Below the pieces are notes generated by a model. The model was not told the origin of the DNA, did not search any database, and saw nothing but the letters and a program-made list of their open reading frames with translations. Both the position numbers and the translations under genes were made by a program. Shown here piece after piece: positions 1 to 7,471 of a DNA stretch of 64,000 bases (positions are counted from its first letter, which is position 1; each line of letters opens with the position of its first letter). This stretch comes from Promethearchaeota archaeon (GTDB taxonomy: Archaea > Asgardarchaeota > Lokiarchaeia > Sigyniarchaeales > SOKP01): contig JAHPZI010000017.1 of assembly GCA_019058295.1 (NCBI GenBank), positions 34,917 through 98,916 on the forward strand, written 5' to 3'.

Positions 1-1
1 T

Positions 2-406
2 TATGAATTAGTGATAGATAATATTGAAATCATGACGTACGATAGTATAGAAAGAGATTTTGAATGTGAAACATGTTTAAATTTTGGAGATTGTTTACAT
101 CAAGCTCAGGCTTTTATCCTAATGATTAATATAGCAGAAAAAAATTCTATTGCCGAATTAAAAGAAATGTTCCAAAAAATTGTTAATAGATGCGAAGAAA
201 TAGGGAATGTTAAAACACCCATTTTGATTATTGGAAACAAAATTAACAATAAAGAAGTTATAAATTCAGAAGATATTAATACAACTTTCAATCTGAAAGA
301 ATTACAGGATTGTGGAATGAAACTTAAATATTTTCCAATAAATATTGCAAAAGAAAAAAAAAAAATTATAAAAGCTTTACGCTGGTTAATCCACCATATG
401 ATTTAA
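2..406 (+). CDS. Divergent Arf/Ras-like small GTPase, C-terminal part (5' end outside window)
   Basis: The frame is open from the left edge, so the N-terminus with the P-loop lies outside the window. What is visible fits the second half of an Arf-like GTPase fold: a hydrophobic strand (QAFILMINI), a helix, a second strand ending in the G4-like motif ILIIGNKIN, then a C-terminal helix ending RWLIHHM, where Arf proteins have a WL-containing helix. The G4 Asp of NKxD is Asn here and no clear DxxG motif is visible, so nucleotide binding may be altered. Asgard archaea are known to carry many small GTPases. Family assignment is moderately sure, function unknown. Confidence 0.55.
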   Translation, partial: YELVIDNIEIMTYDSIERDFECETCLNFGDCLHQAQAFILMINIAEKNSIAELKEMFQKIVNRCEEIGNVKTPILIIGNKINNKEVINSEDINTTFNLKELQDCGMKLKYFPINIAKEKKKIIKALRWLIHHMI

Positions 407-506
407 GATTTGGAGTGCATAATTTTTGAAATATTATTTAATGCTCTTATTTAAATTATAATATATTAGATCAAACTTATTTATTACATTTTAATTTATA
501 TTTAAT

Positions 507-818
507 ATGTCAGATATTCAATTACCTATTGTGATTACTAAAGAAGGATGCCCACATTGCCATGAATTTAAGGATTGGATGAAGGAAAACGAGCTTCCTT
601 ATGTCGAGAAAGACATTGACGATGAGGAATTTGTACAACAATTATTACAGGACTCTAATTTTGTAGGAATGTTTTGTGATAAAGAAGGATGTGTTGTGAA
701 TACACCAGTTATAATGTGGAAAGGAAAATATTGGTTTAAAGAATTATGGGGTATTTCTGGCCTACGGAAGAAAGAAGCTCAAAAGATATTTAAAGATTTA
801 TTCAAAGTGAAGGCATAA
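507..818 (+). CDS. Glutaredoxin-like thiol-disulfide oxidoreductase
   Basis: A 103-residue soluble protein with the redox motif CPHC at residues 15-18 after a short first strand (VITKEG), and the cis-Pro segment NTPVI near residue 66, as in glutaredoxins and thioredoxins. A further Cys pair in the insert CDKEGC (about residues 57-62) is not standard for the family. It probably reduces protein or low-molecular-weight disulfides in the cytosol. It opens a redox-defence region. No Shine-Dalgarno site precedes the ATG but an AT-rich TATA-like stretch does, so the transcript may be leaderless. Fold is fairly sure, partner unknown. Confidence 0.8.
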   Translation: MSDIQLPIVITKEGCPHCHEFKDWMKENELPYVEKDIDDEEFVQQLLQDSNFVGMFCDKEGCVVNTPVIMWKGKYWFKELWGISGLRKKEAQKIFKDLFKVKA

Positions 819-822
819 TTAT

Positions 823-836
823 CTTCTTTTTTTTAT
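823..836 (+). terminator. T-tract terminator after the glutaredoxin gene
   Basis: Eight consecutive T (827-834) follow the stop codon by about nine bases, between two convergent genes. Archaeal polymerase stops at such U-runs. Assignment is by position and composition only. Confidence 0.45.
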
Positions 837-1436
837 TTATTCTTTAAATTCCGCTAACCTTTTAATAACTTTTCTAATGCTTTTCAAACCCTCCTCGTCC
901 TGTTCTACGCCTTTTTTACCTAGGTCCTTGGTCCATAATGAGGCACCTAAATTAGCTCCAAATGCTCCTCCTGAAACGCAAATCACATGATTTTGTTGAT
1001 AAAAATCTAAAATTGATCTTATTGCGATTTCTTGTCCACCACTTCGATCCCCACCAACTGCTAAAGCTACTCCAATTTTGTTTTTGAATACATTTGGATT
1101 TTTGGCAATTAACGCACGACAGCGATCCATGATCGTTTTTAGTTGCCCCGATAAATTCCCTTGAAAAACAGGAGTTCCTAATAAGAGAAATTTTGCTATT
1201 TCTAACTTAGGGTAGAGTTCCGCTAAATTATCAACATGCATACATCCTTTTTTCTCACGAATGCAATAATCGCAATGGACGCAGAATTTTATGGTCTTTC
1301 CTCTAACTGTCCAAAATTCAGTTTCAAATCCAAATTTCTTTGCGGCATAATCCAATGCATATTCAACAGCAAACTCAGTCCCTTGATTTCGCGGACTTCC
1401 ACATATACCTAATAGTAGGTTTTTATTTTGAGCCAT
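837..1436 (-). CDS. Iron-sulfur flavoprotein (ISF, NADPH-dependent FMN reductase family)
   Basis: 199 residues. The N-terminus LLGICGSPRNQGT is the FMN phosphate-binding loop of the flavodoxin-like NADPH:FMN reductase family. The compact Cys cluster C-x2-C-x2-C-x6-C around residues 52-65 is the 4Fe-4S signature of archaeal and clostridial iron-sulfur flavoproteins. GTPVFQGNLSGQ is the second flavin loop. ISF proteins in methanogens take electrons from ferredoxin and are linked to oxygen or peroxide reduction, which fits the neighbours. Start ATG at 1436 lacks a strong ribosome site. Confidence 0.85.
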   Translation of the reverse strand: MAQNKNLLLGICGSPRNQGTEFAVEYALDYAAKKFGFETEFWTVRGKTIKFCVHCDYCIREKKGCMHVDNLAELYPKLEIAKFLLLGTPVFQGNLSGQLKTIMDRCRALIAKNPNVFKNKIGVALAVGGDRSGGQEIAIRSILDFYQQNHVICVSGGAFGANLGASLWTKDLGKKGVEQDEEGLKSIRKVIKRLAEFKE

Positions 1437-1509
1437 AATATTACTTAATAGTATTATTTTATAAAATTATCCCTAAAAATTTTAAACGATTAATCTCTAT
1501 TAAGTAGCA

Positions 1510-2163
1510 ATGGTTTCAGAAAAATCAAGCTTAGCCCGTGTTAAAGTAAAGTTCCCAGATCAGATTTGGATAAGTGAAATCTTTAAAAAATTCAATGATA
1601 TTCAAATGGAAATCATTAATTTCCTTCCATATGATCTTGAAAAATCTATTGGAAACGCAATAATCGAGATTATGCATTATCAAATTAAATCTATTGTAGA
1701 AGTAATCAAGAACCATCCCTCAGTGTTTGAGTTTAGTATATTAGAACAGGAAGAGAACAAAATTAGGTTTAATGTTAAAACAAAAGATCCTTATTTGTTG
1801 TATGGAGTAATAAAATATGGAGTTTTAGTAAATTTCCCGGTTAAGGTCAAGGAGGGTTATGCTTATTGGAGGCTAATTTCAACGAGGAAAAGAATCGATG
1901 ATTTATTAACTCTTTTTGAAAATAAAGGAATTGATTTTGAATTATTAAGAATTGGTAATTCTCCTTATGAAATTGATGATCATAGTTCTAAATTAAGTTT
2001 TGAGGAAGATAAAATTTTAGAAAAAGCAATTAGTTCAGGATTTTTTGAAGTTCCTCGAAAAATCTCCTTAGAAGAATTAGCTAATGAATTGGGAAAATCT
2101 AAATCTGCTTTATCAGTTATGCTGAGAAAAATTATTAAAAAAAAGGTTGTCTTAAAAATTTAA
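1510..2163 (+). CDS. Bat-type helix-turn-helix transcription regulator (HTH_10)
   Basis: 217 residues. The C-terminal 50 residues (LSFEEDKILEKAISSGFF, then a helix-turn-helix with ELANELGKSKSALSVMLRK) match the HTH_10 domain of bacterio-opsin-activator-like archaeal regulators. The N-terminal 160 residues form an alpha/beta region typical of these proteins and may sense a ligand. Its stop codon overlaps the stop of the convergent ferredoxin gene by a few bases. It is the only transcription factor in the first 20 kb, so it is a reasonable candidate for reading the palindromes at 3005 and 7410, but nothing shows this directly. Confidence 0.75.
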   Translation: MVSEKSSLARVKVKFPDQIWISEIFKKFNDIQMEIINFLPYDLEKSIGNAIIEIMHYQIKSIVEVIKNHPSVFEFSILEQEENKIRFNVKTKDPYLLYGVIKYGVLVNFPVKVKEGYAYWRLISTRKRIDDLLTLFENKGIDFELLRIGNSPYEIDDHSSKLSFEEDKILEKAISSGFFEVPRKISLEELANELGKSKSALSVMLRKIIKKKVVLKI

Positions 2164-2941
2164 ATTTTCCTATTTTGAATAATTGAACCATCTCTGCCAA
2201 TGATGGTCTCCTCAACTGAAATTTGGCGATCAATCGTTTGTAGAATTGGATCTAAGAATATTTTAATTTTTTGACAGCAAGGAACTTCCATTAACACCAG
2301 TTTGATGCTTTCTATTGGATTTAATTTTAAAATTTGCTCCAATTTTTCCAACTCGACTTCTCCAAGACCTAACATCGGACAAACTGTTACCAATGGCTTT
2401 CCTCTAAGGATTTTTCTGTGAAAATCACCATAAGCAAATGGCGAACAGTCTGAGGCGATTACTAATTCTTTATTATTGAAATATGGAGCGGTAGGATTAA
2501 CTAATGTTAATTTTGTTGGCCATTGTCGTAATGCGGATGGAATTTCCCCTGTAAGTTCAGAATCTTCCCATATTTCCTCAAATACTATTGGTTGAGATGA
2601 TGGACAATTACATTGATGGGTGTGTGTAGATTTCTCCTTTTCCTTCAGTTTTTCTAAGTGGTTTTCTACAGCCTCCTCATCGAATGCTACCGCTTCTCTT
2701 TCTATGATCCTTAAAGCACCTTCAGGACATTCTCCAATACACGCACCAAGCCCATCACAAAATACATCATTCACAACTTTAGCTTTTCCATCAATAATTT
2801 CGAGGGCGCCTTTTATGCTACATAAGAGATAACTTATGTTTCTGCACAGGCGACCACACAATTACCACAGCCAGTACACAAATCATCATCAATTTTAATT
2901 ATCTTTCTATTCACTAATTTTCCTTTTTCAGTTAAAGTCAT
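2160..2941 (-). CDS. Two-cluster ferredoxin-like protein, interrupted by a 29-nt candidate intron
   Basis: ATG at 2941 follows GAGGT. Reading on gives an N-terminus with CTGCGNCVVAC (Cys 22, 25, 28, 32) and AE at 33-34, then the frame breaks with in-frame stops. The frame resumes at GGC (2810) with GALEIIDGKAKVV, exactly the expected continuation of a 4Fe-4S domain, followed by the second cluster (CDGLGACIGECPEG) and the long C-terminal domain of this widespread ferredoxin family (LRQWP, PTAPYF, ADC/SDC-SPFAYGDFH, EVPCCQ). Removing 29 nt gives 753 nt and 250 residues. Without removal only the truncated frame from 2861 remains, lacking the first cluster. It could instead be a fresh pseudogene or an assembly error. 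The stop overlaps the upstream convergent regulator gene. Confidence 0.75.
2811..2839 (-). other. Candidate 29-nt BHB intron inside the ferredoxin mRNA
   Basis: On the minus strand the insert holds a 7-bp hairpin, ACATAAG / CTTATGT with loop TTATCT. Outside it, exon TGTGC pairs with intron GCATA and exon CGCC pairs with exon GGCG. Between these helices are a short purine bulge on the 5' strand (GAA, or AGA with one A-A mismatch) and AAA on the 3' strand. This is the helix-bulge-helix-bulge-helix layout cut by the archaeal splicing endonuclease. Because both junctions lie in A runs, the boundaries can slide one or two bases; all registers give the same product (GCA GAA GGC GCC, A-E-G-A). Structure was drawn by eye. 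Confidence 0.6.
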
Positions 2942-3003
2942 TTTTTTTTACCTCTTTTAGTTCTTATTTAAAGGATAATTAAAACTTGATATAATTTTAA
3001 TCT

Positions 3004-3015
3004 CGAACATGTTCT
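3004..3015. promoter_or_regulatory. Palindromic operator candidate GAACATGTTC (copy 1)
   Basis: A perfect 10-base palindrome, GAACATGTTC at 3005-3014, preceded by TC. It lies about 65 bases upstream of the ferredoxin start on the minus strand. The same TCGAACATGTTC occurs at 7408-7419 in the promoter region between cooS and the rubredoxin reductase gene. The A+T-rich background makes a chance repeat of this 12-mer unlikely. Regulator unknown. Confidence 0.5.
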
Positions 3016-3117
3016 TGTTTTCTATTTCCCTTAAAATTTGGATTATTAAGACTTCGGCATGATATCTAATGTGTTAAGGTTAAAAAATGAAAAAAAAAAA
3101 TTAATTGTTTTTTATTC

Positions 3118-3136
3118 TTACTACTCTTCCTACCTA
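3118..3136 (-). repeat. Shared 3'-end element, copy 1
   Basis: A 19-base stretch just downstream of the surface-protein stop (minus strand, TAGGTAGGAAGAGTAGTAA) is identical to 4228-4246, downstream of the superoxide reductase stop. Both copies are followed by a long T-run on the minus strand, so each looks like part of a 3' UTR or terminator. Confidence 0.6.
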
Positions 3137-4146
3137 GATTTGGGTTTCGCAATAATTCCTTTCTTAATTAAAACGATTATTACAGCAACGCCAGCGCCAA
3201 TACTAACAAGAACAACAACAATAATAATTAATCCTATTTCAAAACCAGCCTCATCATCATCATCATCGTCATCATCGGGGGTTGGCAGTGGTGTGGATGT
3301 AGCTTCTTTTAATTTGAATAAAATTGCCTTTTCTTTAACACCATTAGTAAAATCAAGAAGATCAATAGAGACATTGTTATAATTTATCAAATCACCGTTA
3401 TCTAACCCACTTACAGGATATGTTCTCATAAAAGAGAAGCCATTGACTGATGTAGTATTTTTGTATTGAAATTTAATGTTTCCATTTTCATAGAAAATGG
3501 CTTGGAATGTTTGGTTCTTATAAGAACCAAATTCTTGAATCCAATAATATTCTATTATTAACTTTCTATTAGGAGCAGTATCCTTAACTTCATAATACAC
3601 ACCACCATCCGAATCACCTGGATCTAGATCACATCCAAATAGAAAAATACTACCATTAAACATTCCCATATTAGGAGCATTGCAATCCTGTGGAATATAT
3701 GCAAGTTGAACTCCTTCAAATGAATCCCATTCATAATCTGTCGGATCTCCATGATAGGAAAATGTCATCCATCCATTTGTACACACATTAAGATATTCAT
3801 ATACTCGTCCGAAATATTTAAAGTTCCATGCTCCGATTTCTGTGAGATTTAATCTTTGAGAACCATCATCATCATTGGGAAGTCCACTAGTATCAACAAA
3901 GTTTGTCAATCTAGTTCCCGTTTCATTAATTTCAATCCAATTATAGCTCGCATTAATAGTCATAGTATAATTAAAACCAGGATTCCAGCCAGATGTCTTT
4001 AATGTAGCAGTTGAATTTTCATCAATTATTTTATTTTTTGTATTTGCATTATTTTCAATTATAGTTGGAAATACTGGTAAAATCAAAATTAAAAACAATA
4101 TAGCAAATAACCGTTCTTTTTTTTTTGTCAAATTTTTATCTACCAA
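3130..4146 (-). CDS. Cell-surface protein with poly-Asp stalk and C-terminal membrane anchor
   Basis: 338 residues. An N-terminal hydrophobic segment (about residues 13-30, FAILFLILILPVFPTII) acts as signal peptide or anchor. A beta-rich ectodomain with many N-glycosylation sequons (NYT, NAS, NET, NLT, NGS, NQT, NNT, NVS) follows. Then comes a run of eight Asp (about 295-302), a single transmembrane helix (GLIIIVVVLVSIGAGVAVII) and a basic tail ending KPKSR. The protein should sit outside the cell, anchored at its C-terminus. The start codon appears to be TTG at 4146, because an in-frame stop lies two codons upstream. No enzymatic motif is recognised. A second protein with the same stalk and anchor layout is at the right edge. 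Confidence 0.7.
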   Translation of the reverse strand: MVDKNLTKKKERLFAILFLILILPVFPTIIENNANTKNKIIDENSTATLKTSGWNPGFNYTMTINASYNWIEINETGTRLTNFVDTSGLPNDDDGSQRLNLTEIGAWNFKYFGRVYEYLNVCTNGWMTFSYHGDPTDYEWDSFEGVQLAYIPQDCNAPNMGMFNGSIFLFGCDLDPGDSDGGVYYEVKDTAPNRKLIIEYYWIQEFGSYKNQTFQAIFYENGNIKFQYKNTTSVNGFSFMRTYPVSGLDNGDLINYNNVSIDLLDFTNGVKEKAILFKLKEATSTPLPTPDDDDDDDDEAGFEIGLIIIVVVLVSIGAGVAVIIVLIKKGIIAKPKSR

Positions 4147-4227
4147 ATTTTATTGATAATTAAAGTTTTGACAAAAAAGTATTTAAAGGTTTTCAAAAAA
4201 AAAAAAAAATTGATAATTTTAATATTT

Positions 4228-4246
4228 TTACTACTCTTCCTACCTA
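4228..4246 (-). repeat. Shared 3'-end element, copy 2
   Basis: Identical to 3118-3136 over 19 bases and in the same position, directly after a stop codon (here the superoxide reductase gene) and before a minus-strand T-run (4198-4209 region). Confidence 0.6.
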
Positions 4247-4249
4247 TAT

Positions 4250-4624
4250 TTAGGAGGACTTCCATAATCCATGGAGATTGCAATACTCCCGTGCCCAAAG
4301 TCCTTCCGTATCATCAACTACGAAGGTTGCTTTGGGTTCATCCCCTGGCTTTAAATTTACCTTTTCATAGAAATTATTACCTATTAAGTTAATCCATTGA
4401 ATCGAGTGTTCTTTAGTCATGGGATGAGGGGACCCCATAGAAATACCAACATCAACAGTTACGTTATTTCCATCAATTGTAATTTTTGGAACATGTTTCT
4501 CACCTTTCCAATCTGCTGTTTGTGGTTCTAATAACTCCATTTCTTGTTTACAACACTCTATATAGTCAGCTGTAGCGAAAAGGACCGTCCCGCATTTATT
4601 ACATTTATAAACTTCTTTTACCAT
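4250..4624 (-). CDS. Superoxide reductase, 2Fe type (desulfoferrodoxin), copy 1
   Basis: 124 residues. The N-terminal desulforedoxin-like domain has its four iron ligands, CNKC (8-11) and CC (28-29). The catalytic domain shows GEKHVP, the GSPHPM loop, a further His in KEHSIQW, and the C-terminal YCNLHGLW supplying the axial Cys and last His of the square-pyramidal Fe centre. It reduces superoxide to peroxide using rubredoxin, which fits the three rubredoxin domains encoded nearby. ATG follows GAGGTG. Its catalytic domain is nearly the same as the copy at 14411-14800. Confidence 0.92.
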   Translation of the reverse strand: MVKEVYKCNKCGTVLFATADYIECCKQEMELLEPQTADWKGEKHVPKITIDGNNVTVDVGISMGSPHPMTKEHSIQWINLIGNNFYEKVNLKPGDEPKATFVVDDTEGLWAREYCNLHGLWKSS

Positions 4625-4736
4625 ATTGACACCTCTTTATATTATTAATCCTCACTTTTCTTTTTAACGTGTTAAGATTAAGAAATTAAATAAAAAAAAA
4701 AGATTTTATTTTTAAAAACATATTTGGTGCTGGTAA

Positions 4737-4907
4737 TCACAATTTAATTAAAGCAGCCCCAATAATTCCTACAATGACGCCAACAATTATTAGTACCCAG
4801 CCAATCATTATCATATCAGCAGAACCAGCAATAATCAAGACAGCACCAATGACGCCTAGTATAGCTGCAACCATATCAATTATGATTCCAACTTGTTTAG
4901 TTTCCAT
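4737..4907 (-). CDS. Small two-helix membrane protein
   Basis: A 56-residue frame starting at ATG 4907, seven bases after GAGGT. It consists of two hydrophobic helices (about residues 7-28 and 33-54) joined by GSADM, with a Lys near each end (METKQ at the start, LIKL at the end). Rich in Ile, Gly, Val and Ala. No family recognised. The strong ribosome site and clean hydrophobic pattern support a real gene. Same strand as the superoxide reductase and cupin genes. Confidence 0.65.
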   Translation of the reverse strand: METKQVGIIIDMVAAILGVIGAVLIIAGSADMIMIGWVLIIVGVIVGIIGAALIKL

Positions 4908-5043
4908 TTTTAATACCTCACATTTTATATTAATAAAAGAAAATTTGTTGTATGAATAATTTCAACTTTTAAATATTTAAAACTTACCAGTATTAAAAGG
5001 TAAATTAAGGAAAAAAAAATCAAATTGAAGAAAAAAATTATAT

Positions 5044-5361
5044 TTATTCAGATCTAATCATTATTAGCATCATTTTATACTTTTCAATTGCTTTTAGAGC
5101 GTGTGGCTCATTTGCGGGCATGATAAGCATTTGATCTTTTTTCAGATGGTAAGGTTTGCCACTAATTGTAATTTCTGCTTCACCATCAAAGATATAAACA
5201 AGAGCATCAAAAGGTGTCGTATGTTCGCTTAATCCTTGATCTTTATCGAAAGCAAAAAGGGTAACAGTACCTACCTTCTTATCGATTAAAGTTTTACTCA
5301 CAACTGAGTTATCTTGATAATCAATCAAACTATTCAGATTTTTAATAGAAGCTACTTCCAT
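5044..5361 (-). CDS. Small cupin-domain protein
   Basis: 105 residues forming one cupin barrel. Motif 1 is seen as LSEHTTPFDALVYIFDGEAE (about 41-60) with the metal-type His and the downstream glycine turn; motif 2 is MPANEPHALKA with its His. One His of the usual two in motif 1 is missing (HTTPFD), so metal binding may use fewer ligands. It lies 35 bases downstream of cooS on the same strand and starts behind GAGGG, so it is probably co-transcribed with it. Substrate unknown. Confidence 0.75.
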   Translation of the reverse strand: MEVASIKNLNSLIDYQDNSVVSKTLIDKKVGTVTLFAFDKDQGLSEHTTPFDALVYIFDGEAEITISGKPYHLKKDQMLIMPANEPHALKAIEKYKMMLIMIRSE

Positions 5362-5395
5362 TTCTTTTCCCTCAATACATAAGTAAAATTATAAA

Positions 5396-7300
5396 TCATA
5401 ATCCCAACTTCTTACGATTTGCTTCAATGTGTTCTAACATTGCATCAACAGCTTGAATCGTATCGGTTTCAACATGTAGGATTCCGCCAGTAACATCTTT
5501 ACAGTCAACAGTTAATAATTTGACTAAATCTGGTCCTCCTGTAACCGTAGGAACAGGATTCACATAGGTGTAAAGTCCAAACGCAAGTGCAAATATCGCA
5601 TCGATAGTTGCTTTTTGTTCCATATACTCCGGCGCGACAGCAACAACAGGTAAATCAGGGATTGGAACACCTCCAAGGGCATCTGAAACAGCGGCAACAA
5701 GATCTGCTACCCGTCCAGTATCCGTACATGTTCCATAACTTAGGACTGGAGGTGTACCCAATTTTTCACAAAGAGCCTTGAGACCTGGGCCTGCTAAATC
5801 TTTTGCTTCCGGAGAACATAATCCTGCAACCTGTACTCCTCCATTTCCACATCCCATAGAAAGCACCAAGACATCTCTTTTAATTAATTCTTTAGCTACA
5901 GCAACAGTATGTACATCTTGACCCTTATCTCTAAGACTTGTACAAGAAACAAGTCCCGCAACACCTCTTATAGTACCATCTTTTATTGCATCAAGAAGAG
6001 GTGTTAAGGATCCTCCTAAAGCTTCAACAATACTTTCTGTAGAAAAGCCAACCACAGCCTCATTCATATCTAATCCTATTACAGGATCTATGCTTTCATG
6101 GCGTTCCTTAAAATTATCAATTGCCATTTGAAGCAATGTTGCTGCTTGTTCTTCTGCTTTTTCAGGGATATAATCAAGTCTTTCATCAATTCCTTCAAAG
6201 GCAACTACTTCTGATACGGGAATTAATTTGAACTTGTATTTTTCAGCATAAAGTGGATCGATTGGCATTGAACAATTCATGTCGCATACAAATGCATCAA
6301 TACACCCACTTGCGAGAACTGCTTCTTGCATTATCCAATTTCCCGTAAAACCATAGAAAACATCGTCCATCTCCCATCTTTGAATCATTTCCTGTCCAGT
6401 TTCAATATTAGCGATAATTCGAAGGCCTTTAGCACCAACTGTTTTCGCTTTCTCTTGCCATTCAGGCTTTCTTGCCAATTGAACCATTGCAAATCCAAGG
6501 AACGGTTCATGTCCATTGGGTAAAATATTAACATAATCAGGATCTAATACACCAAGATTTACCCGCATTTTATGAGGCCTTGGAACATTAAAAAGAATAT
6601 CTTGAATAAATTCATTGACAATTTGACTTTGATATGCCATAGCAATTCCTAATCGCATTGCTTTTAAGGCTAAGCTTGCATAATATCCATCTACATTCGT
6701 CAAACATGAACTTGTAGAGAACATCATTTCACCATAAAGACCGCCAGGATAAATTCCAATTTTTTTCCATACATCTTGTCTTTCTTTAGGTGCTAAAGCT
6801 TCAACAACCTTGCTGGGCTCATCAAACGGTCTATTGAAATCTTCCTTAACGGCATTATATAATCTTAAAGCAATTTCATTATCCGAACCAGAAGTATCTA
6901 AACCTAATCGATTTGCAAAACTTTTTAATTTTTGCGGTTCACTAATTTTAAACGGAGTTTTTCCTTCAATTGTCGCTTTTAACGTTTTTAGTGTAGTTTC
7001 TGTGTGATAATGATATGTGGAAGTACCCATTACATTTCTTAGAAGCATCATCCGCATAGCCATACCATCCGCTGTGATTCCACAGACCCCTCGTTTATCA
7101 ATAGTTACATCTGCTCGACAAGGTCCATTAGAGCATAAATCACATCTAGCACCCTTTAAGCAGAATGGACATCTTTTATCGGGAACACCACCAAATCCTT
7201 GAGCTTCAAACCGATCCCAGATATTAATCATGCCATCTTTTTTTATACGTTCATAGACTTTTTGTACCGATTTATGATATGAAATTCTTTCTCCTTCCAT
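5396..7300 (-). CDS. cooS: Nickel-dependent carbon monoxide dehydrogenase, catalytic subunit CooS
   Basis: 634 residues, the usual length for monofunctional CooS. The N-terminal cluster segment CPFCLKGARCDLCSNGPC and GVCG (about residues 38-72) provides the D- and B-cluster ligands. C-cluster segments follow: NGHEPF (His), SGCIDAF and CDMNCS, SCTSL, SMGCGNGG, and YGTCTDTGR near the C-terminus. The enzyme interconverts CO and CO2 with ferredoxin. No cooF, cooC or acetyl-CoA synthase gene is beside it; the nearest partner genes are rubredoxin and flavoprotein redox genes. With Ftr at 40515 it suggests an archaeal-type Wood-Ljungdahl branch. A TATA-like element (CTATATTTATAAAC) lies upstream. 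Confidence 0.95.
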   Translation of the reverse strand: MEGERISYHKSVQKVYERIKKDGMINIWDRFEAQGFGGVPDKRCPFCLKGARCDLCSNGPCRADVTIDKRGVCGITADGMAMRMMLLRNVMGTSTYHYHTETTLKTLKATIEGKTPFKISEPQKLKSFANRLGLDTSGSDNEIALRLYNAVKEDFNRPFDEPSKVVEALAPKERQDVWKKIGIYPGGLYGEMMFSTSSCLTNVDGYYASLALKAMRLGIAMAYQSQIVNEFIQDILFNVPRPHKMRVNLGVLDPDYVNILPNGHEPFLGFAMVQLARKPEWQEKAKTVGAKGLRIIANIETGQEMIQRWEMDDVFYGFTGNWIMQEAVLASGCIDAFVCDMNCSMPIDPLYAEKYKFKLIPVSEVVAFEGIDERLDYIPEKAEEQAATLLQMAIDNFKERHESIDPVIGLDMNEAVVGFSTESIVEALGGSLTPLLDAIKDGTIRGVAGLVSCTSLRDKGQDVHTVAVAKELIKRDVLVLSMGCGNGGVQVAGLCSPEAKDLAGPGLKALCEKLGTPPVLSYGTCTDTGRVADLVAAVSDALGGVPIPDLPVVAVAPEYMEQKATIDAIFALAFGLYTYVNPVPTVTGGPDLVKLLTVDCKDVTGGILHVETDTIQAVDAMLEHIEANRKKLGL

Positions 7301-7407
7301 TTTTTTTCAAACCTTTATTTGTTTTAATTCTTTAGGAAAACTAAGTTTATAAATATAGTTCTTATAAACCAAATAACAAATAATTTATATCTAATTTAAA
7401 ATCTCTT

Positions 7408-7419
7408 TCGAACATGTTC
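7408..7419. promoter_or_regulatory. Palindromic operator candidate GAACATGTTC (copy 2)
   Basis: TCGAACATGTTC, identical to the site at 3003-3014, in the 171-base divergent region between cooS (minus) and the rubredoxin reductase gene (plus). It lies just upstream of a TATA-like stretch (7430-7440) serving the plus-strand gene and about 110 bases from the cooS start. Confidence 0.5.
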
Positions 7420-7471
7420 AAATTTAGAACTTATAATAAAAACTTTAAAATATTAAAAAAACCATTAAAAA

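Noticed and set aside
2620..2832. 70-codon plus-strand frame across the ferredoxin break
   Set aside because: It is antisense to a clear ferredoxin frame and its product is low-complexity Ser-rich; it is a shadow.
2811..2839. Selenocysteine or programmed frameshift reading of the ferredoxin break
   Set aside because: The insert contains TAA stops in frame and 29 extra bases, not a single TGA or a slippery site; recoding would need a jump of the whole segment.
3260..3285. Tandem GAT/GAC triplets as a microsatellite-type repeat
   Set aside because: They encode the Asp stalk of the surface protein; similar Asp codon runs at 44560 and 63590 are also coding.
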